From Rhodosporidiobolus odoratus (taxonomy: Eukaryota; Basidiomycota; Microbotryomycetes; Sporidiobolales; Sporidiobolaceae): a DNA stretch of 64,000 nucleotides. Positions 46,896 to 57,797 of the stretch are shown here, piece after piece; the stretch's first letter is position 1; the number at the start of each line of letters is the position of its first letter. The notes beneath the pieces were generated by a model. The model worked only from the letters and a program-made list of their open reading frames with translations. It was not told the DNA's origin and ran no database searches. The translations under genes and the position numbers were made by a program. The stretch is taken from positions 212,049 through 276,048 of the forward strand of contig JAOANU010000025.1 in assembly GCA_034387635.1 (NCBI GenBank), given 5' to 3'.

Positions 46896-47069
46896 TGTGC
46901 ACGTGTCAGACACACGTGGTGTCAACGAGATTAGGCGAGGGGGAAGACGGAAGAGAGAGGAACGAGAAACCTTTCTCCGCATTTTTGCCTCGCGGTCTCA
47001 TACGACAGAGTGAACGTGAAGTAAAAGAACACAGGTGCGGCACGAGCACGAGCACGCCAGAGACCTCAG

Positions 47070-47305
47070 CTACACACGAGACGCTCCCGTCTACAATCGT
47101 GGATCACCTGGTCGTACGCCACTCATGCCTCCTCACCAAATTGCTCTTCTTGGACTTGTCCTCCGCCTTCTCCGCCTTATCCTGCTCAAGGGAAGGAAGT
47201 CACAGTCATCACGACCTTGAGGGCTAAGATTCAGAGAAGCGAGCGTGAGACGCACCTCGCCCTTCTAGCTTCAACCCGACTCTGTTTCTTCTTTTCTGGT
47301 AGTCT
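47070..47305 (-). pseudogene. NOP58 3'-end remnant at the end of the left arm
   Basis: The reverse complement matches the last two NOP58 exons and the intron between them (right copy about 60250-60420). Visible are KAEDKSKKSN followed by GTGAGGAGGCATGAG, the acceptor CAG at 47182-47184, and the GAGTCGGGxTGA...GGGCGAG|GT donor area near 47250. It is diverged, out of frame and lacks the rest of NOP58. Similarity fades near 47305. Confidence 0.75.
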
Positions 47306-47775
47306 GCTTCACTGCCGCGGTCGGTGGTTCTTCTTTGCGCCCATCCTCCTTCGCGGCCCGCTACCGCCCTTGTAGGACGGCAAGCACAGACTAGGCTGCA
47401 GAAGGTGTTGCGCAACCTCGCGCGCAGATGGAAAAAGAGAAAAGGGCCCGGTAACGAACCTCACCTGAGCAAGCTGCAGTGTCGTCGTTGCGAGACCCTT
47501 TACGAGATTATCCCCAACGGTCGGCAGGACAGGGCGTAGAGTTGCTTGGACGTTTGCAGCTGGCGAACAAGTGTAGGCCGGGAGGCTCGAACGGATATGT
47601 GTAGAGCGTGGCGGAGCTAATTTGGAGAGCAGCTGGGCTGTTGCGAAAGCTTTGCTGGTGCAGACTAGGGGGCGCAAGCTGCTTGATAAGGTAGCTGCGA
47701 GGCGGAAGAGGTGATTGCAGATGAAATAGGGCCAACTTGTTGGTCCCCCCCCCCCCACTTTTGACTACGCTCAAG
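47306..47775. other. Region between the left arm and the sorting nexin gene
   Basis: About 470 bp. A minus-strand frame (47758-47309) encodes Ser/Arg/Leu-rich sequence resembling a mitochondrial presequence, with a possible intron (CAG|GTGAGG near 47464), and ends KKNHRPRQ just where the duplication begins. I could not find an ATG or family, so no gene is called. A run of 12 C lies at 47745-47756. Confidence 0.4.
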
Positions 47776-50242
47776 ATGGCAGATTCAGATACAAATCCAT
47801 TCAATCAAGACGATACACCATTCCAGGAAGAACCCTTGTCATCCTCTGTTCAATCCACTTCATCCCGATCCACCCCTCTCCCCACCTCTGACCCTCATCA
47901 ATCTACTCAACAACCAAGCGATACACAGTCAGAAATCCCCTCACAAGCATCGGAACAAGAGGACGAGCATCAGACTAGCGCAGCCTATCCTTTCTCAGCC
48001 GACCCCTACCCTCAGGACGACCCCAACCCTCATTTGCCAGCAGAAACCGTCACCAGCCCTCCTTTGCCGCAACTGCCGAGTGACGAGCAGCATGAGCAAC
48101 CTGACGCGCAGCCGAGTCAGGAGCAGACTCAAAGTAGGGTGTATGAGAGACCGGCAAGAGATGCCATCCAGGTCAGTCCTCCTCCTCGCGCCTCTTCTGG
48201 TCAGACCAAGCATGTCGCACGCCGTGGCAGCCATTGGATACACATCAAGTGTCGGATAAGTGTCGCTGCACCGTGATCAAAGACCGTTTAGGCAGGGACG
48301 GGGTCAGGTCGGTCCCCACCTCGACCAGCTTGCGGATCAGCGGTGCCAGCGGGCCAGCTTCGTGCTGCGCCGCTCATCCTTGTGCGATTCACCACGACAA
48401 AACCACAGAGACAAGAGCACGCAAGCTGACGCCGGGATGACATCGTCCGCCGTAACCTCCCTGCAGATTGTTGATGCGCTGAAGACGAGTGAAGGAGCAA
48501 ATGCCGCCTACATCGTCTATTGCATCGTGTTCGAGGTATGCCTGCACTTCGCCCCTCTCTATGTCATCCATGCTTAGCCGGACTTGCATGAACGCAGAAT
48601 CGAGAGGTCCGCCGCCGTTACTCCGACTTCGTCTCTCTCCGTCAAGCCCTTTGCACCCTTCATCCCTGCTTTATCGTTCCGCCTCTACCGCCCAAAAATA
48701 CTCTATCTTCCTACGCCATTGCAGGCACGAATCCTGCAAAGGCAAAGGAAGATGCCGCCCTCATCTCGCGACGGCGGCGCATGCTCAACACCTTCCTGAA
48801 CCGAACCTTCCTCCACAAAGTACTCGGTCAGGACCGCGTTTTCCGACGCTTCCTCGACCCCGAAACCCCCTGGCTCGACGTCCTCCATTCCCCACCCGTC
48901 ACCCTCGTCCCCAAGAACCCTCTACGTGCTCCCGCAAACGACCCCACCGACGCCGAGATGCTCGCCCTCTTTGCATCGCTGCCTATTCCGAGCTTGTCGG
49001 CTATGCTGCAACACCCCGACCAGCGCTTCCTTGATTCCGAGGCATTCACCAACAAGTTCTCGTCACATTTGGGCGGGAGTGTGGAGAAGGTCAATCGGAG
49101 GTTGATGAAGAGGTGGACGGACGCGGCGGGGGATTGGGGAGAGATGGGAGGCGGTTTGAACGGGTTTGCGTTGAGGATGGGCGAGGATGGGATGGGAGGA
49201 TTGGATGAGGCGACGGAAAAGGTTGGAATGGCTGTCGATGCTGGGTACACCTTGACGAACACGATGGTGAGCCCCTCCCATGTTCTCTCCTCCTGATCGG
49301 TGCGATACTGACTGCTTGGACCGCGACGCATAGCTCGCCAGCTGGGAGCAAGACTTCACCGAACCACTGCAGGAATACACCCAATTCAGCAATATCATCA
49401 AAGCCCTTCTCAAGTACCGCCACAACAAGCACCTCCAGTATGAAGCCGCCCGCGAACTCCTCGACTCGAAACGCGCCAACCTCGAAGAGCTAGAGCGATC
49501 TGAACTAGAAGTGCAGCGGTTGGAGAAGGCGCTTGAGCGAGTGAGGGTTTTGAACGATGAAGGTGGGAGCGAGCGGGCCGTCTCGCCTGCACCAGCGGAA
49601 AATGGCGTCGCAGCCGCTGGATCTGCCCCTCTGCCGCCATTGCCAAGTTCGAGCTCGCTGCACTCTCTGCCGGCTGCGGCTCAGGCGCCGAGGAAGAGCG
49701 CTGGAGGCGGGTTGTTCAGCGCGCTCAGTCACTCGGTCAAGGGGCTCGTTGATTCTGATCCGGAAGCGACGAGGAGGAATACGATCGGTAAGACGAGGGA
49801 GCAGATCAATCAGGTAAGTTTCTCGTTGTCCTTGTTCCCCCTTCCATGTTTCCAGTCGTTGCTGATGCCGTTCCTGCTTCTTCCCCCGCCCTTGCTCACG
49901 ACTTCCCACTCCTTCCGCATCGTCTACAGCTGGATGGCGCCATCAAAGGTCTCACCGCCGACCTTCGCTTCGCTTCCACCACGATTCAGAGCGATCTCGA
50001 CCGGTTCCAACGTCAAAAAGTCGGCGACATCCGCGAGATGTGTCTTGACTTTTCGAGGTTCCACAAAGAGTGGGCGGAGAAGGTGCGTGATAGTTTTCAC
50101 GGCTGGCTGGCCCTTCGTCATGAGAGGCGGACGTAGTGCAGGAAGGAAGACCCTGCTAACTATATCGTCTTGGATGTGTGTGCAGAATCTCGCCATGTGG
50201 GAAGAAGCCAAAGCGGCGATCGATGCCATTTCGGACGACTAG
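47776..50242 (+). CDS. Sorting nexin of the Snx41/Atg20 type (PX-BAR)
   Basis: Endosomal retrieval and selective-autophagy sorting nexin. ATG 47776 starts an acidic, Gln/Ser/Pro-rich leader with DTNPFNQDD. The PX domain spans about 48460-48910: IVDALKTSEGANAAYIVYCI, then RRRYSDFVSLRQALCTLHPC FIVPPLPPK, and RRRRMLNTFLNRTFLHKVLG QDRVFRRFLDPETPWLDVLH. The PI3P-binding Arg of RRYSDF is present. The BAR part follows: EQDFTEPLQEYTQFSNIIKA, YRHNKHLQYEAARELLDSKR ANLEELE, and LDGAIKGLTADLRFASTTIQ SDLDRFQ. The end is AKAAIDAISDD. A Ser/Pro/Ala linker interrupts the BAR region, as in Snx41/Atg20. Assignment between the two names is open. Confidence 0.87.
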
Positions 50243-50542
50243 TTTGGCATCTGCTTAATCTTTCTCAGCAGTCACCGCCTTGCGTATACTACTATTTGCC
50301 CTTGTACTCTGTAACATAGTGGCGACTCCATCCTCGTCGGTTCTTATGAACTCTCGCCATGAGAGAGAACAGAGGAATGTACGAAAAAAGATGGCGATGC
50401 ACAGACAAGAATAGGAAAGGAGTGCTACAGATGGCGGTGACCGAGGCGACGATGCAAATGGCGAACAAACAGAACGTAAACGCAAACAAGAATGAACAAG
50501 AATAAGAAGAGACGAGCGCAGTACACAGTCCACTCCCTCCGC
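50243..50542. other. Convergent intergenic region
   Basis: 300 bp between the sorting nexin and the VASt gene. Nothing recognised. Confidence 0.5.
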
Positions 50543-53500
50543 TCAGAGCACAGCCCGAACCCCTTCCGTCCTGTCCACGACCTCCCTAACCGTCTTGACC
50601 GCGAGCGCCAACTCCCTCACCGTCCCCTCCAAAGTCCTCTCCAACCCCTGCACCAACGCCTTGAGTTCACCCAGCTCGCCCACGGCTCCTTCACCCGAAA
50701 TCCCCTCAAGTCGACGCGCATGAAGGGCGTTGAACTCGCCCAAGACGCGAGAGACCGCAGAGGCTACTTCTTGAGGTTGACCTAGGCGAGTTGGCGGCGC
50801 GGAAGAGCGGGAGAACATGAAGTAGAGGTTGCTGAGGAAGAGGAAGATGACGATGCTACCGAGAGCGGCGACGAGGTAGTCAACGGGAACACCGAGAGAG
50901 CCCACGAAGCCGTCGTCTTGCTGGGCTAAAGTCGATTGAGTGGACGGAGGAGAGGCAGGCGTGGCAGACTCGGGTTCGGAAGGGGTGGAAGCGACACCTT
51001 TGACGCCGTACTCGGCTGGGTTGGCGGTGATATGTGCGCGGACGGCGGCTTCCAGGTCTTTGTGGTACTGCTTTTGCCCGTCGACTAAGGCCAAAGATGA
51101 GCTTGTTAGTGGGGCGTTTCGGAAGGATCAAGACGAAGGGAGACGCACTGGCACCGCGCTCGATGACACCCTTAAGGAAGCGATTGACCTGAAAAGCACG
51201 ATCAAGCTCAGCTCATTGAGCCGACGTGCAGAGGGTGGAAATAGAGGGCACCTTCGTCCATTCAACCTCCGTCGTAACCCTCACCCTGCAGCCTCCACCT
51301 TCGGCCCAGGTGAACACTGTGCGAGTAACGACGGAGAAGCCATCGCCAGACGGAACGTCCTGTTCCATTTCCCAAGACGGACATGAGCGTTCGTTCTGTC
51401 GTCGAACCAAGGGGGACGCACGAGGCCCAAAAGCCAGCAAGATTGGAGCGTACCGGCGTCTTTGTCCTCGTCAGGTTGACAACGCAAGCGTCGGAATCCA
51501 GCTTCTCATTGTCATCATGGATCTGGCAATGGGTCTGCACAAGGAGCAGCCACTTCAGCAGCTTCCCCTTCGCGCAAGACTGTAAGAGGAGAGTGACTAC
51601 GAACCTGCTTTGGCCCGACGGGGGCGTTGAGCGGTTTGAGGTACGACATGTCGCGCTGCTTCAGCGCGTGCTGGTCGTCATCTTCGGCTTGAGCGCCGGA
51701 AAGAGCGCGCCAAGGGCCGATGTCGATTTCTGCGAGGCGAGGCGAGGGTAGGGAGTTAGTCGGTCTGTCCAGATGGTAAAAGCTGGATTGGGCGGGTGAG
51801 ACGGGCCGAGAAAAGATGGGTGGACGGGGCGGAAAGAGGATGTCGATGGTAGATGAGGCACAAAAACGGAAGCTCACCCTTCAACCCCTCCTTCTCCTCC
51901 ATGAAAGTGTGCAAGAACTCCGTGTTCCGGAAGAACAACTGGTACATCTTCCACACACTAGTCGGAAATACCGTATCCAACGCCTCATTCTTGTACTCCG
52001 GTCCATCGTAGTGCGTAGGAGGGTGGACCTCTCCGTCCCCATTCGCCGCCGCCAGAGCCGAAGCCTTGACCTTCTCCGCTTCAGTCGGACCACCAGGTAC
52101 AGCAGGCGTCGAAGTCGTCCCTTCATCAGCAGCCGTATCCCGTCCCTTGATAGAGCGAATCGCGGCCGAAACCTTCCCGCGAGGTAGCTTGAACCGATGC
52201 CTCTTCTTCGCGCCCGTTTCATCCTCGAACGAGATCTCGCTCTTGGCGTCGGCATCTTCATCTTCCGTGTCTGCCGCAGTAGATTTGGCCGAAGATCCAG
52301 TACTGAGTGCGCGAGCCCTCCTTCTCTCGGCCTTCTCTTCGTCGCGCTTCTCCTTGATGAGCTTGTCGGCTTCCGGGTGGCAATGACGCCAGATGGCGAC
52401 GATAAGGGAGTACGAGGCGTCGCGGGCGACGAAGGAGGAGAAGGTGTGGGTGGCGTGGAGGGAGCGGACTTCAATGGCGTTGGGGATGATCTTGGCCGTC
52501 ATGCGCTTTTCGATGGACACGATTTCGGTCCAAGGCAACTGAAGAGTAGTCTCCCAGCCTGAACAATTATGACACGGGTAAAGTGCAGTACGGTCAGCAT
52601 CGAGCCAAAGAACCGAGAGATAGGACGAAACGCACCGAGGATGTTTGCCCTGAAGCTGAGGTACGTCTCGCTGACGTACAGCTTACCCTGAACAAGAATG
52701 TCGCGCACGAGAGCACAGCGGTAATCTGCGGGGATTGACAAGGGTGAGTCGCCTCAGATTCGGCAAACAGACAGGACAGAAAGGAACGCACCCTCGATCA
52801 GCTCCTCTTCCTGCGGGATTTCCTTGAAGATGGAGTGGAACTTTTCCTGAGTGGTCGCGGGCTGCGAAGCAGAACGGAAGGTATGAGGGGGGAGGGGGTT
52901 GATGGTGGAGGAGCCGCAAGAAGGGCAAGGGGTGGAAATGGGCGAAATTGGGAAGGTCATTCGTGGTGCCGCTCACTGCAATCTGCCGCAGAGCAGATGA
53001 CGACCATGGAGAGAAGCGGAAGATGGATAAAGAGAGTAAGACGCACCTCGACCTCGTACCCTTCTTCAGCAATCTTGTCCCTCACGCTGGTCGTCATACT
53101 CGCATTCCCGCCCGCCACGCCAGGGGGCGGCACCAGTCCTTCCGGCGTCGAGCTCGTCGGTGTTCCCGCGGTCGTAGCCCCAACCTCGACAGGTACAGGG
53201 TGCCCATCGCGGTCGGTAATGATTGTCGGGACGCCGCGGGGGTTGTCGAGCGAGGTTCTCAGGGAGGTGGGCTGAGCGAGCGGGGTGGCGTCGTTGTCGT
53301 CCAGTCCGGAGAAGGCGACCGAGTTTTTGATACCAAAACTGCGGCTCCTGGATCTTCCAAGTTCCATGCCAGACGCGGGGGCAAGGCTGGAAGCGGTTGA
53401 ACCAGCACGGCTTCTGGTTGGACTGGCAGAGTGAGTCGAGGAGGCCACATCCTTCGCCTTTTCCTTGATAGACGACGCAGCGGACGAAGCCGACTCCTTG

Positions 53501-54072
53501 ACCTTGCGGAACCATTTGGGCTGCTTGGTCTGCACCGAATGAACGGACGAAGCGTCGTCGTCTTGCTCGCCGGGGACGGCGAGAGCGTCACCTGCACCGT
53601 GGGAGGGGATTGCGCCCTCGATTTCACGCTTGACGTGTTCCTCCTCGCCGGCTGTCGCCGGTTCGCCGTCGACCTTTTTCACTCTTGCGATGTACTCGGG
53701 TGCGGCACCTTTTGCTGCTCCAACCACGCCCTGTGCGCCACCAAAGAGGGTCTCGGGAGCGTTCAAGTGGGCGAGCTGCTCCTGACCTGGTCTGCCGAGT
53801 CCACTGGCGGTGTTGGTGGCAGCTGAGGGAGCGAGAGCGGTAATAGTTTCCGAGGGAGTGTGCTTGAGAGTGGTGATGGGAGGCAAGGGAGAGTCGTGTC
53901 TGCTGAAGCTGGCACCGGCATTCGAGTCTTGAGGTGCTAGTCGAGTTTGAGAGATTGAAGGAGGAAGAGTTGAAGTTGAAGGTGGGGGAGGAGATTGATG
54001 AGTGGGAGAAGAAGGACGTGAGACCATGACAGCCTCGGAAGTGTCACTGTGGGCGGGTGAATCAGTGGTCAT
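50543..54072 (-). CDS. GRAM-VASt membrane-contact lipid transfer protein (Lam/Ysp2-like)
   Basis: Lam/GRAMD1 proteins move sterol between ER and plasma membrane. ATG 54072 opens about 330 residues of Ser/Pro/Thr-rich sequence. The GRAM domain follows (about 52830-52370): KFHSIFKEIPQEEELIE, DYRCALVRDILVQGKLYVSE TYLSFRANILG, LPWTEIVSIEKRMTAKIIPN AIEVRSL. Then come a Lys/Arg/Glu linker and the VASt domain (about 52000-51200): SVWKMYQLFFRNTEFLHTFM, EIDIGPWRALSGAQAEDDD, RDMSYLKPLNAPVGPKQ, VPSGDGFSVVTRTVFTWAE. One transmembrane segment, VDYLVAALGSIVIFLFLSNL, lies near the C-terminus, followed by a helix with heptads and the stop at 50543. This order (GRAM, VASt, TM) is diagnostic. The N-terminal BAR/PH of Lam1/3 is absent, which points to the Lam2/4 to Lam5/6 side. 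Confidence 0.88.
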
Positions 54073-54352
54073 GCTTCTCTGCTGCAATCCAACAGCAAGG
54101 GCAAAGTGTAGCAACAGTGCAAGAGTGGGTGATTAATTGTCAACTTGGCCGACCGTCGTCACTTCGTCAGAGTGATCGACCTCGAATTGTGGGCACATAT
54201 ATGAGCCGACTCTCACGACCCAACCTGGATGCAGACACAAGTGAGGTACAACGAGAGCTGATTATATCAGGATTTTTGTGCGAGCAAACTAGCAGAGAGC
54301 AAGAGAGGAACACAAGAAAACCCATCCTTTCCCTTCATCTCACGCCCCACGT

Positions 54353-56510
54353 CTAGGCTTCCTCAGCCACCGGCGCACTCAACACCCTAGCATTCCGGTC
54401 CACTCCCACCGCAATCACCTCCCTCCCCTCCTTCCCCCACTGAACCGCCGTCAGTTCAGCCTGGTTCTCCTCACTCTTAACCAACAACTCCCACGTCTTG
54501 TGCTGGTACACCCTAAAGTCAGACCCAACCACAGCGAGGAACTGAGCCGAGTAATCGAACGAAAGCGACGTGGCAGATCCTTCTTCGCCAAGCGAGAGAG
54601 AGGCCGTGTTGGCCAGCTTCCTCAGGTCCCAAATCTTGACCTCCTTGCTGCCCTTTGCCGCCGACGCGAGAAGGTACCCGTTCTCCGAGAAGGACAACGA
54701 CGCGATCGCGCCCGCGCCCTCTTCCTCCGAGTGACCGGCGAAACTGGCGGCCACCTTGCCCGAGAGGAGGTCGACGACCGACACCTTGGAGTCCTCGCCA
54801 CCAACCGCGAAAAGGTGGCCGTCCGGGTGGAAGGCGATAGCGGTGCTGGGAGTCTGCTCAGGAAGAGGACCAGTAACGACCGTGGAAGCGGACTCGCCGG
54901 AAAGGTCGTGCAGGGACCAGGTGCCGTCGGTGCAGGAAGAGAGGGCGAGGGTGCCGGAAGGGTGGAGGGAGAGGTCGGTCACTTCGCCGCCGAGGGTGAG
55001 TGTCGACGCGCAGCCGTAGACCTGCTTGCCGGTGGCGGCGGCGGGGGTCCAGAAGCGGAGGGTCTTGTCAAGAGAGGCGGAGAGGACAAAAGTGGGGATA
55101 CCCGCGTCGGTGAGGATGGTGGAGGAGAGAACGGAGGTGACCTTCTTGCCATGACCCTTGAGTTTGGCGATGTTCTTCGTGGTGGTACGGTCGTAAATGA
55201 TCACGTCCTTGTCGAGGCTACCGGGTGTGCAGCGGTCAGCGCGCCTGCGTCTCGGGTGGAAAACGGCAGCGAAAGCAAACATACCCGCCGGTAACGAGAA
55301 CCTCGCCATCCTTCGCAAGCGCCAATGCGGAGACACCGGGCGGCTTGGTAGTGTGCAGACTGGGAACCGTGGCGGTCTGAACGTAAGCCTTGACATCCGC
55401 CGGGGTCGCCGTCTCGGGCGAAGGCTTCCGCTTCTTGCGAGTGCCAGAGAGACTGCAGATAATTCGGCATGATGCAGAGCGGGAGAGAGGGAGAAGGTCA
55501 TGCGAGAATCAGCGGAAATAAGCCAAGTAGGGAGAGCGATATCAACGCACGCATCCCGGGTCTGCTCGACCTTCTGCCTGACCTCGGGAGAGAGCCCTGA
55601 CTCGTCTCGCGGCGCAGCTGTCTCGACGTCCTCCATCGCAGCATCGCCGCCGTTTCCAGCAGCCGAGGTGGAGAAGGCAGGACCGAGAGTCGCCTTGACC
55701 GAGGCAAGAGCTCTGCAGAGGACGGGAGGTCAGTGACGTGCGCAAGGTGAGTAATCCGAGATCAGCGGGAATGGAAGGCGGGACAATACAACGACAAGGG
55801 TTACAAAGGCAAAGAAGAAAAGAGCCACTCACTCCCTGGCCTCATCCCTCTCCCTAGTAACCCTAGCCAAAACCCTCATCGCCGCATCCTCCTTGTACAG
55901 CGCGTGACTGAGCTCCTGCCTGAGCTCAGCACCCTGACGGCGAAGCTCGAGACATTCAAGCATGGTCGAGTCCCATTCGGCTTGGAGAGTGTGGAGGAGC
56001 GAGGGGACGGAGGTGAAGGTTGGGGCGCGGGGAGGGGCGGTAGGAGCACCAGGAGCTGCGCGACAACAGTAGTGGGTCAGTATACTCTCGCCGGACCGAT
56101 TGTCTTGGAGAAGTCGGTTGGAATGGAAGATCGCAAGGCGAGGGGCTTTGTCGAGCAAGCTATGCTCGGCCCGCGCCGCAATGGGGTCCCCGGTTGGCAT
56201 ACGCAGCGTGGAGCGACCTTGAGGCGCTTTGCGACTTGTGCCTGCCGACCCTGACACTGGCACCAAACATGCGACTTGCCATCCACCGGTGGTGTGCATC
56301 GTTGGCCTCGCAAAGCTGGAAGACGATCGACGCACCAGTCTTGAGTTCAACCAAATCGTCCTCGGACATGGACTCTCCCGTGATGGGATCCTTGCCATCG
56401 TTGTCCTTGAGAGCCTTGAGGATCAGGTCCTTTTCAAAGACCTGACCAGACTTTGTGCTGATGACGGGTTTGAGGGGTTGGGTGCCCGAGATTGAGCAGA
56501 ATAGCGACAT
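54353..56510 (-). CDS. PRP19: Pre-mRNA processing factor PRP19 (U-box E3 ligase)
   Basis: Core of the NineTeen complex that stabilises the catalytic spliceosome. ATG 56510: U-box MSLFCSISGTQPLKPVISTK SGQVFEKDLILKALKDNDG, then PITGESMSEDDLVELKTG. The tetramer coiled coil follows (SVPSLLHTLQAEWDSTMLEC, LRQELSHALYKEDAAMRVLA RVTRERDEARE). A linker with RKKRKPSPETATPADV leads to the WD40 propeller (about 55330-54353): DKDVIIYDRTTTKNIAKLKG HGKKVTSVL, SASLDKTLRFW, GTLALSSCTDGTWSLHDL, ENGYLLASAAKGSKEVKIWD. End APVAEEA. Length and domain order are normal. About four introns lie in the N-terminal half. Confidence 0.95.
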
Positions 56511-56954
56511 GGCTTGTACTGCTGAAGGGAGTGGAGTGAGGGAGACTTGAAGATGGGAGATGGGAGGAGGAGCAGGTGGTGCAGAAGGCCCAACGGAGGG
56601 TGCGTCTGGCTGGTATATATGCGCGAGAGACGTGTAGGTGTACTAGACTGCTTCTGTTGGCTCAGTCGAGCAGCAGTGTAAGTGTGGACAGCGTGGTCAA
56701 TCTCGTCGACGTCCACTTCCCCCTTCGACCATCGCCTCTTGTGGCTTTCCCGTTATTCTTTGCGCGGCTGTGTACGACAGCATCCCACAAACAAGGCGCC
56801 GTGAGCTCTGTGAGCCCTGGCCGCTCCCCACGACGTGGACTCGCTCTTCTAGATCCACCTCGTCGACATCTGGCAAACACTGTCGAGCCAGCACACCGAG
56901 CGTATCCCTCGAGCTGCCGATCCACTATAGCGAAGCCTGACGGCTGATGCACCC
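56511..56954. promoter_or_regulatory. PRP19 upstream region
   Basis: 444 bp between the PRP19 start and the doubtful small gene. Short ORFs on both strands, none with a domain. Confidence 0.4.
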
Positions 56955-57516
56955 ATGTCTGCGGGACCTTCAGAGTTGCCGGACACCATCAGGTTAGCCC
57001 TTTCCTCCCCCTTTTTACCTTTATTTCCGCGGTGTCTGACCGTGTCTGCTCGCAGGACGCCTCAAAGCCCGCCCGTCAACGTCCAGATGCCATGTCTCTG
57101 GCCTCAGGTTCTGCGACCCTCGCCGCTTTTCCCTTGCTTCCACCCTCGAAACTTTGTGACGCCGCTTCTCATGCCCTGCGCGCTCCGTCCATCTCGCGAG
57201 CGACAGGCATCTCGCGTGAGCGTTCTCCACGGTGTGCGGATTTGCGTCCAATGTACCGTGACTGCCCGCACCCTCATTCTCTGCACCCACGCGGATTTGC
57301 GGACCTGTTTCTTCTCTTCCATTGGCTCACTCTGCCTGTTGCCCACGGCCATCTTCGGTATGCGCGTTCGCCCTCTTGCAGCTCAGAGACGCGTCACGCT
57401 CGCGGATACAGCAGAGCAGGGCAAGCTGGGATGCACTGGCAGGCAAGGTGGACTGGGAGAAAAAAGTACAACACTGCAAGGAATTTGCATTGCGCTTTCA
57501 AGCAAAAGCAGGCTGA
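56955..57516 (+). CDS. Possible small multi-exon gene, unknown function
   Basis: Weak call. ATG 56955 reads MSAGPSELPDTI with a donor at 56993 (GTTAGC), and the CAG at 57053-57055 opens TPQSPPVNVQMPC. The last candidate exon begins after the CAG near 57380 and reads LRDASRSRIQQSRASWDALA, then GKVDWEKKVQHCKEFALRFQ and AKAG before TGA at 57516. That exon looks protein-like. The middle exon chain is not resolved and no family was recognised. It could be a small mitochondrial protein, or it may not be a gene. Confidence 0.3.
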
Positions 57517-57797
57517 AAGTTCGCAACTGGCGTGGTGCCAAATACGACCTAGACAGAGAGAGAGTGTGTGTGTGATGACATTTGGGACTTGGGCGACCTC
57601 GAGCTCGACTCCGCCTTCCCAGTCCTCGTCTGCTAATTGCTGTCCGTTGCTGCTCCTAGAAGCACCTGAAAAAGAGCCTCACCAGCTCATACACCCTACA
57701 TAGCGCCGCCTCTGCGCTCCCTTCGCCTCTGAGCACCTCTCGACCTCACCTTCACTCTCCGACTCGCTCACTTCGACTTCCCTCGCCTCGACGCAAC

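Larger units (their letters stand above)
43526..47305 (+). repeat. Left arm of a large inverted duplication
   Basis: Reverse-complement match to about 60250-64000. Order here: start of PTPA, Pol X gene, decayed small ORF, decayed NOP58 3' end. Positions 43526-43996 equal the reverse complement of 63530-64000 with no mismatch (471 bp); beyond that, divergence begins at once (7 mismatches in the next 49). The arm may extend further left, because the right arm is cut by the window end. Confidence 0.92.

Noticed and set aside
47309..47758. Minus-strand ORF as a mitochondrial ribosomal protein
   Set aside because: The presequence-like start and a possible intron are suggestive, but no ATG and no family motif could be identified.
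54500..55294. 264-codon plus-strand ORF
   Set aside because: Antisense to the PRP19 WD40 exon; composition is a shadow of the minus-strand codons and it has no domain.
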